In this document: piece after piece, positions 45,934 through 55,128 of the stretch
Layout of the letters: each line of letters starts with the position of its first letter
Numbering within the stretch: position 1 is the first letter of the stretch
NCBI RefSeq assembly: GCF_022809115.1
Contig: NZ_JALGBH010000001.1
Coordinates: forward strand, 186,001 to 250,000
Length of the DNA stretch: 64,000 nucleotides
Reading direction: 5' to 3'
Source of the DNA: Pedobacter montanisoli
Lineage (GTDB): Bacteria > Bacteroidota > Bacteroidia > Sphingobacteriales > Sphingobacteriaceae
Made by a program: the position numbers and the translations under genes
Notes under the pieces: model-generated
Databases searched by the model: none
Seen by the model: the letters and a program-made list of their open reading frames with translations, nothing else
What the model was told of the DNA's origin: nothing

Positions 45934-46800
45934 ATGAACACTTTAACCATTAAAAATCTAAGCAAAACATACAGGAATGGTATAAAAGCTATCAATAACA
46001 TATCAATGGAAATCAATAATGGCATGTTTGGCTTATTGGGGCCAAACGGAGCTGGTAAATCCTCCCTAATGCGTACCATTGTAGGCTTACAGCAGGCTGA
46101 TGAAGGTGAGATTTATTTTAATGGCACTGACATTCGCAAAGACAGTGATTTCATCAAAAAGCAATTAGGATTTCTACCTCAGGATTTTGGAGTTTATCCT
46201 AAAGTTTCGGCTTATGACCTATTAAACCATCTGGCCATTCTTAAAGGAGTTAATGACGCTGTCATGCGTAAAAAACAGATTATTGATCTGTTAGAGAAAG
46301 TGAATCTAATTGCCCATAAAAACAAAGAGGTTTATACTTTTTCTGGAGGTATGAAACAAAGGTTTGGGGTGGCGCAGGCTTTATTAGGCAATCCTCAGAT
46401 TATTATTGTTGATGAACCAACTGCGGGTCTTGATCCTGAAGAACGAAACCGCTTTAACAACCTGTTAAGTGAGATTGGCGAAGATATTATTGTAATCCTT
46501 TCGACCCACTTGGTTGAGGATGTAAGAAACTTATGCAGTAAAATGGCCATCATTAAGAATGGTTCTTTATTGGCTTATGGCTCACCTTCAGATATGATAA
46601 AACAATTAGATCATAAGGTATGGATCAGAAAAATCGAGAGAAACGAATTAAATGATTATTTGCAGAATTATCAGATAATCTCGAACCATTTGATAGAAAA
46701 ACAATTGCATATCACCGTATTAGCGTCACAACAACCCGAAGGTTTTTCTTTAATAGAGCCTAATCTGGAGCACCTTTATTTCCATACGCTTAACCAATAA
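45934..46800 (+). CDS. ABC transporter ATP-binding protein
   Basis: A 288-residue ABC ATPase. Walker A is GPNGAGKSS, the Q-loop is in FLPQDFG, the signature is FSGGMKQRFG and Walker B is IIIVDEPTAGLDPEE, followed by the switch His in LSTHLVED. Together these indicate an intact ATPase. The C-terminal 80 residues are an extension seen in exporter-type (CcmA/NatA-like) ATPases. The ATG at 45934 is preferred because MNTLTIKNLSKTY is the expected N-terminus; the frame is open 9 codons further upstream. It lies 11 bases before the permease/peptidase fusion, its obvious membrane partner. Confidence 0.95.
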   Translation: MNTLTIKNLSKTYRNGIKAINNISMEINNGMFGLLGPNGAGKSSLMRTIVGLQQADEGEIYFNGTDIRKDSDFIKKQLGFLPQDFGVYPKVSAYDLLNHLAILKGVNDAVMRKKQIIDLLEKVNLIAHKNKEVYTFSGGMKQRFGVAQALLGNPQIIIVDEPTAGLDPEERNRFNNLLSEIGEDIIVILSTHLVEDVRNLCSKMAIIKNGSLLAYGSPSDMIKQLDHKVWIRKIERNELNDYLQNYQIISNHLIEKQLHITVLASQQPEGFSLIEPNLEHLYFHTLNQ

Positions 46801-46811
46801 CCTGTCAATTT

Positions 46812-49800
46812 ATGAAAACCTTATTTTTATTCGACATTAAATCATACCTGAACAGGTTTTGGTTCTACCTGTTATCAGCATTCATTTTAAGTTTTGGTTG
46901 TTTTGCAGGACTGAATTTTAACCTGTCTGTAGGCAATGGTATCTACCTTAATTCACCTTATGTAATTGGTTTCATTAGTGGCTTATTAAGTCTTGCTATT
47001 ATTTTTATGGGTACAGTTTTTAGTCTGCAGTTATTTTTTAAAGACCATGACAGTCGGTTTGATCTGCTTCTCTTTACTACTCCCCTAGTTAAATGGAAAG
47101 TTATAACAGCTCGCTTATTAACAACCATAATCTTGAGCATATTACTTTATATATTATTGATTATAGGATTTGCAACAGGACAGCACATGCGTACGGGTGC
47201 TGAAATCACACCTCACTTCAACGTTATGTACTACCTTTATCCGGTTGTATTTTTTGGTCTGATCAATGGCCTGTTTATTGTAGCTATACTTTTACTCACA
47301 ACTGTTCTTTCAGGGAACAAGCTATTGGTAGCCGTAATCGGGGTTTTGTTGTATATTCTGTATATGGTTAGCCTTTTGTTCTCCAATTCACCATTTATGG
47401 CCCAAAGTCTGCCACAATCAGCAGATGTTCAACAGATTTCTGCCATATTAGATCCTTTTGGATTATCCGCTTATTTTCTTACCAGTAAAGATTATACCAT
47501 TAATCAGCGTAACGGGGAGCTGGTACATCTCGACAGTTATTTTCTAATAAACCGGATTTTTTTTACACTCCTTTCAACAATGATAATTTTATGGTCTGTT
47601 CGCCTATTCTCAGGCACAAGAGAATCACATAAGAAAGCCCGAACAAATGTAAAAATACAATCTCTTAATCCACCACAGCTTTACACCGGAAAATACATCA
47701 GCACAGACACTTGCTTAAATTTTTATGCCCAACTGCGTTCTGTTTTCTCTTTTGTTAAAATTGATCTGCGTTACACTTTCAAAAGCATTGCTTTCGCCGT
47801 TACTTCACTAGCTATTCTTTTTCATGTAGGCATGGAAATGTATGCCGAAATAGAAAAGGGCATACGCATTCCACAGAAATATGTCAGCTCGGGCTTAATG
47901 GCCACTACCATTATCGAGAATTTCCATTTAATTGGTCTTTTCATCATCATTTATTATGTAAATGATATAGTATGGAGAGGTAAGACCAATCGGTTTAATT
48001 TAATTGAAGACAGCACCAGTCTGGCTAAAAACAAAAATAAAGCTCATTTTCTAAGCATCATGCTATTGATTTTATGCTTTACATTATTATTGATCTTACA
48101 AGGCATTTGTTTTCAGTTCGCATATAACTATCCTCACTTTGATTTAGCAGCTTATGCAGGTGTATTTATTTTTAACAGTTTCCCACTTATATTAACAGCA
48201 GGTATTCTTATATTTATCAATAAGCTTTTTAAACACAAATATGCTGCATTGGGCATATCAATTATTGTAGCTTTAATTATAGCAAGTCCTATAAGCAAAA
48301 AATTAATTGCACATCCTTTATTATTGTTCTTAACTGAGTTTAAAGCAATTTATAGTGATTTTATTGCATACGGGACTTATTTAACTTGTATTGTTTACCG
48401 TCTGCTGTTTGGCACAAGTTTCCTGCTTTTCATCTGGGTTTTGGTTAAGCTATTTACAAACCGAAAATCTGTTTTACGAAAGATAATTGCTCTATCATTT
48501 TTATTTACTTTAGGCTGTTTTGCCGCCCATCAATACACCAAAGGCTATACACCCAAAAATAATGAAGCATTAATACGGGCTAACGCAGATTATGAAAAAC
48601 ATTTCAGGCATTATCAGAATATGCCGCAGCCCACAATTACCAAAGTAAAAACTTTAATTAGTTTGTACCCTTCAAAACAGGCCTATAAAGTTGAAGGGAG
48701 TTATGTGCTTAAAAATTTAGAGAAAAGTAACATCCATAGCATTCTGGTGAATTTCACTTCAGGATTTACGGTAAAAACTGCCAGGTTTATTTCCAAGAAA
48801 GATACTTTGTTTTTTAGTAAGCCAATCAGTGAGCTAAAATTAAAGCATCCGCTCACTCCCGGAGAACAGGCCTATATGGAATTCGAATTTTCTTATCAGT
48901 GGGCTGGCATCAATGGACATCAACCGTTCAATGCAATTATAGAAAATGGCTCTTTTATACGTATCAGTAGATATTTCCCTTCCTTTGGCTATCAGGCAGA
49001 TAATGAAATAGCCGAAGATATCATTCGAAGAGAATATAATTTAGGTCCGCTAACTGCTACCAGAAAACTTAATGAGCCTAAAATACTGGGGAATGATTTT
49101 ATAGATCTTGATATGACCATTTCAACGGAAAAAAATCAGATAGCAATAGGTGTAGGAGAACTTGCTAAAGAATGGAAAAAAGATGGCAGAAATTATTTTA
49201 AATATAAAACCAGTGAAGTTATCCCTTTTAGATTTGCCCTATCATCAGCACGCTACCAAATCAAAAGCAGCCTGTATAAAAATCGTAAAATCAATATATT
49301 TTATCATTCTAAACACCATGAAAATGTTGATCACCTGATCAGTAATATTAAACTAACTTTAGATTACTGTGAAAAGCATTTCGGAAAATATCCATTCAAG
49401 ACCATCAACTTTGCCGAAGTTTCTTCATTTACCCGAGGTTTTGCAGCCACAGCTTATCCTGAAACGATTTACATGACCGAGGATATGATCTTCCATGCCA
49501 ACATTACTGCAGATAAACAGCAGGATGTTATCAATGAATTGGCCGGGCATGAATTATCTCATATCTGGTGGGGCAATAACCTAATCTCGCCCGATGGAAG
49601 AGAAGGTTCGCCCATGCTCACCGAAACATTAGCGATGTATACAGAAATGATGCTTTATCAGAAAATGCATGGCACAAAAGCTATGTTAGAACGATTAAAA
49701 ATGCATTTACAAATCTATAATTCAGAGAAAGGTTTTAGCAAAGAAGAAGCCCTATATAAAGTTACTGCAGAAAACACACATATTTCCTATTCAAAAGGAG

Positions 49801-50021
49801 CGGTAGCCATGTATTTATTAAGTCGGTTAATTGGAGAAGATAAAGTAAACAAGGCGCTCAGCAATTTTTTAACTAAGCATAAATATCCGAATGCACATCC
49901 TGTTACAAACGATCTGTTAGCAGAATTTTATGCCGTAAGTGACAAAAGGCTACATAGAGAAATTGATATACTATTTAAAACTACCCAGCCTATTAAAGCA
50001 GAGCAATGGGGTTTAAAATGA
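46812..50021 (+). CDS. ABC permease fused to M1-family metallopeptidase
   Basis: This 1069-residue protein joins a membrane part with about twelve helices (residues 1-600, two ABC-2-like halves) to a gluzincin peptidase domain (about 620-1069) expected on the outer side of the inner membrane. Zinc ligands are His913 and His917 in HELSH with Glu938 in LTETLAMY; the 20 residues between the second His and the Glu are two more than in classical M1 enzymes. The exopeptidase GxMEN motif is not obvious: the corresponding place reads INFAEVSSFTRGFAATAYPE. Such fusions are known in Bacteroidota and Bacilli, but the transported or cleaved substrate is unknown. It ends the four-gene cassette; a convergent terminator follows. 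Confidence 0.92.
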   Translation: MKTLFLFDIKSYLNRFWFYLLSAFILSFGCFAGLNFNLSVGNGIYLNSPYVIGFISGLLSLAIIFMGTVFSLQLFFKDHDSRFDLLLFTTPLVKWKVITARLLTTIILSILLYILLIIGFATGQHMRTGAEITPHFNVMYYLYPVVFFGLINGLFIVAILLLTTVLSGNKLLVAVIGVLLYILYMVSLLFSNSPFMAQSLPQSADVQQISAILDPFGLSAYFLTSKDYTINQRNGELVHLDSYFLINRIFFTLLSTMIILWSVRLFSGTRESHKKARTNVKIQSLNPPQLYTGKYISTDTCLNFYAQLRSVFSFVKIDLRYTFKSIAFAVTSLAILFHVGMEMYAEIEKGIRIPQKYVSSGLMATTIIENFHLIGLFIIIYYVNDIVWRGKTNRFNLIEDSTSLAKNKNKAHFLSIMLLILCFTLLLILQGICFQFAYNYPHFDLAAYAGVFIFNSFPLILTAGILIFINKLFKHKYAALGISIIVALIIASPISKKLIAHPLLLFLTEFKAIYSDFIAYGTYLTCIVYRLLFGTSFLLFIWVLVKLFTNRKSVLRKIIALSFLFTLGCFAAHQYTKGYTPKNNEALIRANADYEKHFRHYQNMPQPTITKVKTLISLYPSKQAYKVEGSYVLKNLEKSNIHSILVNFTSGFTVKTARFISKKDTLFFSKPISELKLKHPLTPGEQAYMEFEFSYQWAGINGHQPFNAIIENGSFIRISRYFPSFGYQADNEIAEDIIRREYNLGPLTATRKLNEPKILGNDFIDLDMTISTEKNQIAIGVGELAKEWKKDGRNYFKYKTSEVIPFRFALSSARYQIKSSLYKNRKINIFYHSKHHENVDHLISNIKLTLDYCEKHFGKYPFKTINFAEVSSFTRGFAATAYPETIYMTEDMIFHANITADKQQDVINELAGHELSHIWWGNNLISPDGREGSPMLTETLAMYTEMMLYQKMHGTKAMLERLKMHLQIYNSEKGFSKEEALYKVTAENTHISYSKGAVAMYLLSRLIGEDKVNKALSNFLTKHKYPNAHPVTNDLLAEFYAVSDKRLHREIDILFKTTQPIKAEQWGLK

Positions 50022-50029
50022 AAATATAC

Positions 50030-50053
50030 TGGGTGGTGCTTAAGCATTACCCA
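50030..50053. terminator. Terminator hairpin between convergent genes
   Basis: TGGGTGGTGC (50030-50039) pairs with GCATTACCCA (50044-50053), including two G-U pairs, across a 4-base TTAA loop. It lies between the ABC/M1 gene stop and the dGTPase stop, with A/T-rich flanks. Confidence 0.6.
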
Positions 50054-50059
50054 ATATAA

Positions 50060-51406
50060 TTAACTGATGGTAGGGAAGGAAATTCCTTTTATTTTACTAT
50101 AAAGCTCTACCGCATACAAATCTGTCATACCCGAAACAAAATCTAATGCACTCTGTATTTTTGCATAAGTGTCATCTTCCTTATGCAAAAATTGCGGGGG
50201 TATAAGCTTTATTAACTTCTTATAGTAATGGGTATCATTATTTACCAGTGCAGGGACAAATTCTTCAAGCAATCCGGCCATTACTTTATAACCCGAAACT
50301 TCTTTCTGTATAACCGATTCATAGTTATAAATCTTTTCAACAGAAAGCGCTCCAATCTTATTCCAGGTAGCAGAAAGTGCGGGGGGTAGGCTATCAGTTA
50401 AACTTTGGTTAAAAGTTCCGTTCAGGAATTCGCTTTGTTGCTCAAAAAATATTTCAGAACATTCTGCAATTAAAGTATTAATAGCTTTTGCTCTCAGTAA
50501 ACTGATTTTTGCATCATTATCCTCAAATTCATTCTTTAATCGCTCTTCTAATCTTTCATCATTACAAAGTGGTATCAGAAGATCTTTAACCGTCTCATAA
50601 CTCAATATTTTTAAACGATGAGCGTCTTCTAAATCAATAATGCTGTAGCAAATATCATCAGCGGCCTCTACCAAATAAGTTAAAGGGTGACGTTTGTAAA
50701 CCAGGGGTTGATCTGATACTTTTTCTATTCCTAATTCCTGAGCTATATCACGGTAAGTATCTATTTCTGTATAGAAGAACCCATATTTTTTGGTGTAAAT
50801 ATTTGCCTTGTTATGGCCTGCAATAGATTGGCAAGGATATTTAGCTATGGCCGCTAAAGTAGAATAGGTTAAGGCATAAGCGCCATTTCCTTTTCCGCTA
50901 AAAGGATGTGTTAAAATACGCAAAGCATTTGCATTTCCTTCAAAACGCACAATATCGCTCCACTGTTCAGCCGTAACCTGATTTTGATATTGCTTGCCAT
51001 CGCCATCGGTAAAATATCTTGAGATGGCCGCTTCACCTGAATGTCCAAAAGGCGGATTGCCCATATCATGGGCCAAAGCAGCCGCAGCTACAATATTACC
51101 GGCCTCGCTCATTAAAGGCAATTCTTCATCCAAGCGGGGATTTTGTTTCTTAAGTTTGTTGTAAAAGATGCGACCTAAAGAACGGCCTACGCTGGCAACC
51201 TCCAAGCTGTGTGTTAAACGGTTATGCACAAATACGCTGCCCGGCAAAGGAAAAACCTGCGTCTTATTTTGCAATCTCCTAAAGGGTGATGAGAAAATTA
51301 ACCGGTCATAATCTCTTTGAAACTGCGAACGAGCTTCATCTGTATCTTCGTGTCTCTTGGCGTGCCCCCATCTTCTTGACGACAACAACTGCTTCCACTC
51401 CATCAT
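50060..51406 (-). CDS. dgt: Deoxyguanosinetriphosphate triphosphohydrolase (dGTPase)
   Basis: A 448-residue HD-domain enzyme that removes triphosphate from dGTP or other dNTPs, affecting nucleotide pools and phage defence. The metal site includes His66 in HNRLTHSLEV and the His113-Asp114 pair in AAALAHDMGNPPFGHSGE. The N-terminal stretch FSSPFRRLQNKTQVFPL and VEAADDICYSIIDLEDAHRL are family hallmarks. Length matches the dGTPase type-2/1 group. The initial MMEWKQLLSSRRWG is typical of this family; either Met may start. It follows the alpha/beta hydrolase gene in divergent-free minus-strand order, but the two are 37 bases apart with no evident functional tie. Confidence 0.95.
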   Translation of the reverse strand: MMEWKQLLSSRRWGHAKRHEDTDEARSQFQRDYDRLIFSSPFRRLQNKTQVFPLPGSVFVHNRLTHSLEVASVGRSLGRIFYNKLKKQNPRLDEELPLMSEAGNIVAAAALAHDMGNPPFGHSGEAAISRYFTDGDGKQYQNQVTAEQWSDIVRFEGNANALRILTHPFSGKGNGAYALTYSTLAAIAKYPCQSIAGHNKANIYTKKYGFFYTEIDTYRDIAQELGIEKVSDQPLVYKRHPLTYLVEAADDICYSIIDLEDAHRLKILSYETVKDLLIPLCNDERLEERLKNEFEDNDAKISLLRAKAINTLIAECSEIFFEQQSEFLNGTFNQSLTDSLPPALSATWNKIGALSVEKIYNYESVIQKEVSGYKVMAGLLEEFVPALVNNDTHYYKKLIKLIPPQFLHKEDDTYAKIQSALDFVSGMTDLYAVELYSKIKGISFPTIS

Positions 51407-51443
51407 AGTGTATCTTTTGAGCGGCTAAACTAACAATCTTTTT

Positions 51444-52424
51444 TCAGAGTTTCATTTTGCTGATAAAATCGATGATGGCTTTTTCAACGCCGGGAACATC
51501 TTTTGAAGTAATGTATGAACCGATTACGTGATTTTGTGCATTGGGAAGCGCTACCTTCATCTTTTTATCTTTCGAGGTACCCAACTGATCGTACATTTTA
51601 AGCATGGCCTCCACCTTTACCACCGGATCCTGATGTTCAGCATCCTTAAAATAATAAAGCAGTAAAACCGGTTGATGTACTTTAGCGAACAATTCTTTAT
51701 GCATTGTTGTTTCTACCAGTTCTTGTAATTGCACTACCGATTCTAAACGATAATGCGTGTACCAATATTTACGGTACAATTCATTATTACCTGCCGTTTT
51801 ACGTTCTTTCCCTCCTTCTACCAAACGGGCCATTTGTAAACCCCATGGCATGGTTAGCAACCAAGCTTTGTTATCATTGATGGCAATATTTGGTGAAAGC
51901 AGCATAATACTGTTCGCTTCAGGATAATTTGCAGCCAGTTGCAGAGCCAGAGTACCTCCCGTTGAAGTGCCCACTAAAATTACTTTTTTGCCCAATTGCT
52001 TGCCTATAGCGTAAGCTTCTTTGGCCGATTGCCACAAGCGTTCTGCTGTAAAATACTGCATAGGTGCAACGGTGTCAATACCATGATCGGCCAAACGACT
52101 AAGGTAAAGATTTGCTTTTAAGCTTTTGGCTAAATTCAGGTGTACCGGATTACCCTCTTCTTTACTGGCCGAAAACCCATGTAGGTAAACAATAGCGTAT
52201 TCTGTTTGTTGGTGTGTAGAATCTGCCCAGATAATTGCTGCCTCATTTCCGGGTTTAATTTTGTGCTGCTGGTCATTCTTTTGAATAAACCCTGATAACT
52301 GATCTATAGAGGGTACCACAGGTAAGGTGGTATCATATATGGGTTGCGAAGGTCTGGGTCCTAAAAAATAAACAACCAAGATAATGGCTATGACTACAAT
52401 GGATAGCTTTTTATAGTTTTTCAT
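51444..52424 (-). CDS. Membrane-anchored alpha/beta hydrolase
   Basis: This 326-residue protein has one N-terminal hydrophobic helix (KKLSIVVIAIILVVYFLGP) that would anchor it or act as an uncleaved signal. The nucleophile elbow is GTSTGG with Ser154, the oxyanion strand is AIVYLHGFSASKEE, and a candidate acid (DAEHQDPVV) and histidine (NAQNHVIGS) follow in order. These fit serine hydrolases of the carboxylesterase/lysophospholipase type. Substrate is unknown. It is transcribed divergently from the polyprenyl synthase gene. Confidence 0.87.
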   Translation of the reverse strand: MKNYKKLSIVVIAIILVVYFLGPRPSQPIYDTTLPVVPSIDQLSGFIQKNDQQHKIKPGNEAAIIWADSTHQQTEYAIVYLHGFSASKEEGNPVHLNLAKSLKANLYLSRLADHGIDTVAPMQYFTAERLWQSAKEAYAIGKQLGKKVILVGTSTGGTLALQLAANYPEANSIMLLSPNIAINDNKAWLLTMPWGLQMARLVEGGKERKTAGNNELYRKYWYTHYRLESVVQLQELVETTMHKELFAKVHQPVLLLYYFKDAEHQDPVVKVEAMLKMYDQLGTSKDKKMKVALPNAQNHVIGSYITSKDVPGVEKAIIDFISKMKL

Positions 52425-52466
52425 AGTAATAAGTTACATAAAAATACGCTTTTAGAGGAATTTAAC

Positions 52467-52474
52467 TAAGTTTG
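52467..52474 (+). promoter_or_regulatory. Candidate -7 box for the polyprenyl synthase gene
   Basis: TAAGTTTG matches TAnnTTTG, 16 bases before the ATG at 52491. No clear TTG is found at the proper distance upstream, so only the -7 element supports it. Confidence 0.35.
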
Positions 52475-52490
52475 CAATCAGATTTTTAAC

Positions 52491-53465
52491 ATGAAGCCCG
52501 GATTAGACCAGATTAAGCAACCTATTGCAGCAGAAATCGATGCGTTTGAGATCAAGTTTAAAGATTCGATGCGCAGTGACGCTCCGTTACTTAATAGAAT
52601 TACCCACTACATCGTAAAAAGTAAAGGCAAGCAAATGCGTCCGATGTTCGTATTTTTTGCTGCCAAACTATGTGGAGGTATACAGGAATCTACACATCGC
52701 GGAGCTGCCTTAGTTGAATTGCTACACACTGCCACATTGGTACATGATGATGTTGTTGACAATGCTTATGAACGTCGTGGTTTTTTCTCCATCAATGCTT
52801 TATGGAAAAATAAGATCGCTGTTTTAGTGGGCGATTACCTGCTGGCTAAAGGTCTTCTGCTCTCTGTAAACAATAATGAATTTACTTTGTTAAAAATAGT
52901 ATCCGAAGCGGTACAACAGATGAGTGAGGGCGAATTGTTGCAGGTTGAAAAAGTACGTCGCATGGACATTAGCGAAGAGCTTTATTTTAATGTAATCCGT
53001 CAAAAAACGGCATCGTTAATTGCTTCATGCTGTGCCTGTGGGGCCGCATCGGCTGGAGCCGACGAAGCAGCCATCGAGAAAATGCGTCTATTTGGTGAAA
53101 AGGTAGGCATTGCTTTCCAGATCAAAGACGATACATTTGATTTCGGGACCGATGATGTGGGCAAACCTTTAGGCATTGATATTAAAGAGAAAAAGGTAAC
53201 CTTACCTCTTATCTATGCCCTTAACCGCAGCACCAGAACTGAACGTAAACACATTATCAACCTGATAAAAAACCATCAGGATGATCCTAAGAAAATACAG
53301 GAAGTTATTGATTTTGTAAACAGTAAAGACGGTGTGCATTATGCCAACCAGAAAATGCTCGAATACCAGCAGGAAGCTTTCGAGATTTTAAATCAGTTTC
53401 CTGACAGCGATGCCAGAACCGGACTGGAACAATTAGTTAGATACACTACTGAGAGAAAAAAATAA
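52491..53465 (+). CDS. Polyprenyl diphosphate synthase
   Basis: A 324-residue trans-prenyltransferase that elongates farnesyl diphosphate with isopentenyl units, most likely to make the side chain of menaquinone used by the act complex in this window. The two Asp-rich metal motifs are DDVVD at residues 86-90 and KDDTFDFG near 212. GKQMRPM near residue 46-52 and the YERRG after the first motif are also family features. Product length cannot be judged reliably by eye. The following TerC gene starts on the last base of this stop codon (TAATG), so the two are coupled. Confidence 0.95.
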   Translation: MKPGLDQIKQPIAAEIDAFEIKFKDSMRSDAPLLNRITHYIVKSKGKQMRPMFVFFAAKLCGGIQESTHRGAALVELLHTATLVHDDVVDNAYERRGFFSINALWKNKIAVLVGDYLLAKGLLLSVNNNEFTLLKIVSEAVQQMSEGELLQVEKVRRMDISEELYFNVIRQKTASLIASCCACGAASAGADEAAIEKMRLFGEKVGIAFQIKDDTFDFGTDDVGKPLGIDIKEKKVTLPLIYALNRSTRTERKHIINLIKNHQDDPKKIQEVIDFVNSKDGVHYANQKMLEYQQEAFEILNQFPDSDARTGLEQLVRYTTERKK

Positions 53466-54517
53466 TGTCGAGCGAGCTTTTATTCATTACGGGTTTCTTA
53501 CTTTTTATAGTGCTGATCCTAGCGCTTGATTTAGGCCTTTTCAGCAAAAAAGATCATGTAATCAGTTTAAAACAAGCTGGCATTATGAGTTTTGTAATGG
53601 TGATGCTAGCATTAAGCTTTTACCTGCTACTGATTTTAAAAGGCGAATACTTGCATGGCATACATGATTATGGTCGTTTAGCTGAAGTAGTAAAAAGCCA
53701 CAAGCACTCCATAGAATTAATACCCGGTAATTTTGACGCAAGTTTACGCCTGTACAAACAAAACTTAGGCCTTGAATTTTTAACGGGCTATGTTATAGAA
53801 TATGCTCTTTCTGTAGATAATATCTTTGTGATCGTACTTATCTTTTCGGCCTTTGCTGTACCTGAAAAGTATTACCATAGGGTATTGTTCTGGGGCATTT
53901 TAGGTGCTATTATTATGCGCTTTATCTTCATTTTTGCAGGTGCTGCGCTGATCAACAAATTCGACTGGATTTTGTATGTTTTTGGTGCTTTCTTGTTGTT
54001 TACCGGAATAAAAATGTTCTTATCTAAAGATGAGGAAGAGAAAATAGATACTCACAATCACCCGGTGGTTAAATTTGCTTCCAAAATTTTTGCCATCCAT
54101 CCCCATTATGTAGGCAATCACTTTTTTCACAAAGTAGATCATAAGAAAATGATCACACCTTTGTTCTTGGTATTGCTCATTGTAGAATTTACCGACCTGA
54201 TCTTTGCCGTAGATTCAATACCTGCAATTTTTGCTGTTACCAAAGACCCTTATATTGTTTTTTGCTCTAATATTTTCGCTATTATGGGCTTAAGGTCTAT
54301 GTTTTTTTTACTGGTAAACATTATCCATAAATTCCATTACCTCAAAACCGGACTAGCAGTTTTATTGGCTTTTATAGGTATTAAAATGTTAGGGCATGGT
54401 TATTTAAAAGCATGGGGCTTTACTACCGAACATTCGCTGATTATTATCGTAGCTATTTTGGCAATCAGTATTATAGCATCATTGGCTTTCCCTAAGAAAA
54501 AAGGGATTAAGAGCTGA
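53465..54517 (+). CDS. TerC family integral membrane protein
   Basis: This 350-residue protein has about eight or nine helices and the TerC hallmarks YALSVDNIFVIVLIF and VEFTDLIFAVDSIPAIFAVT, whose conserved Asp/Glu residues are thought to bind metal. TerC proteins are linked to metal (especially manganese) export and loading of exported metalloproteins. A soluble loop of about 40 residues between helices contains a histidine-rich stretch (HNHPVVKFASKIFAIHPHYV, then HFFHK) that may bind metal. It overlaps the polyprenyl synthase stop by one base and converges on ruvC with a 5-base gap. Confidence 0.94.
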   Translation: MSSELLFITGFLLFIVLILALDLGLFSKKDHVISLKQAGIMSFVMVMLALSFYLLLILKGEYLHGIHDYGRLAEVVKSHKHSIELIPGNFDASLRLYKQNLGLEFLTGYVIEYALSVDNIFVIVLIFSAFAVPEKYYHRVLFWGILGAIIMRFIFIFAGAALINKFDWILYVFGAFLLFTGIKMFLSKDEEEKIDTHNHPVVKFASKIFAIHPHYVGNHFFHKVDHKKMITPLFLVLLIVEFTDLIFAVDSIPAIFAVTKDPYIVFCSNIFAIMGLRSMFFLLVNIIHKFHYLKTGLAVLLAFIGIKMLGHGYLKAWGFTTEHSLIIIVAILAISIIASLAFPKKKGIKS

Positions 54518-54522
54518 GTAGT

Positions 54523-55086
54523 TTATCTTACACGTTTCTTATTATCGCTTACAAAAGCCTCCCATCCGGTATAAGTTTTACTTTTGCCACCAGAAGTAAT
54601 CTTTTGAAAAGAGTGACAAACAGCCACTGCCAAGCCATCTGTAGCGTCTAAAAACTCTGGGGTTTCTTTAAAATTAAGCAATCTCTGTAGCATAGCTGCT
54701 ACCTGCTCTTTGCTGGCGGTTCCATGCCCGGTTATCGATTGTTTTACCTTTCGGGGCGCATATTCACATACCGGTATATTTTTGGCCAAAGCTGCAGCCA
54801 TAGCTATGCCTTGTGCACGGCCCAACTTTAACATTACCTGTATATTTTTACCATAAAAAGGTGCTTCAAGGGCTAAAGCATCAGGGTTATATTGCTCAAT
54901 TAATGCGGTTGTTTTTTCAAAGATGCGTTGCAGTTTCAGGAAATGATCATCTAGGTAGTCCATTCTTACTACCCCCATGCTCAACAGCTCCATTTTATTT
55001 CCTTTTTCTAAAATAACACCATAACCCATAATGGCCGTACCGGGGTCTATCCCCATAATAATACGTTCCTTTTTTTCAACCAACAT
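54523..55086 (-). CDS. ruvC: Holliday junction endonuclease RuvC
   Basis: A 187-residue RNase H-fold nuclease that cuts Holliday junctions during recombinational repair. The first catalytic Asp is Asp14 in IMGIDPGTAIMGYG, the Glu is in LALEAPFYGKN, and the late acidic pair is in FLDATDGLAVAVCH. NIQVMLKLGRAQG and SITGHGTASKEQV are typical. The C-terminal tail is about ten residues longer than the E. coli enzyme. No ruvA or ruvB lies in the window. Its start is 42 bases from the divergent flippase-like gene. Confidence 0.97.
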   Translation of the reverse strand: MLVEKKERIIMGIDPGTAIMGYGVILEKGNKMELLSMGVVRMDYLDDHFLKLQRIFEKTTALIEQYNPDALALEAPFYGKNIQVMLKLGRAQGIAMAAALAKNIPVCEYAPRKVKQSITGHGTASKEQVAAMLQRLLNFKETPEFLDATDGLAVAVCHSFQKITSGGKSKTYTGWEAFVSDNKKRVR

Positions 55087-55128
55087 AAAACAATATTAAG
55101 CATATTTGTACATACAAACGTTAATATT

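Noticed and set aside
47641-48600. Split or frameshifted ABC permease and separate peptidase genes
   Set aside because: The frame is continuous from 46812 to 50021 with no internal stop, and fusions of this type are a known family.
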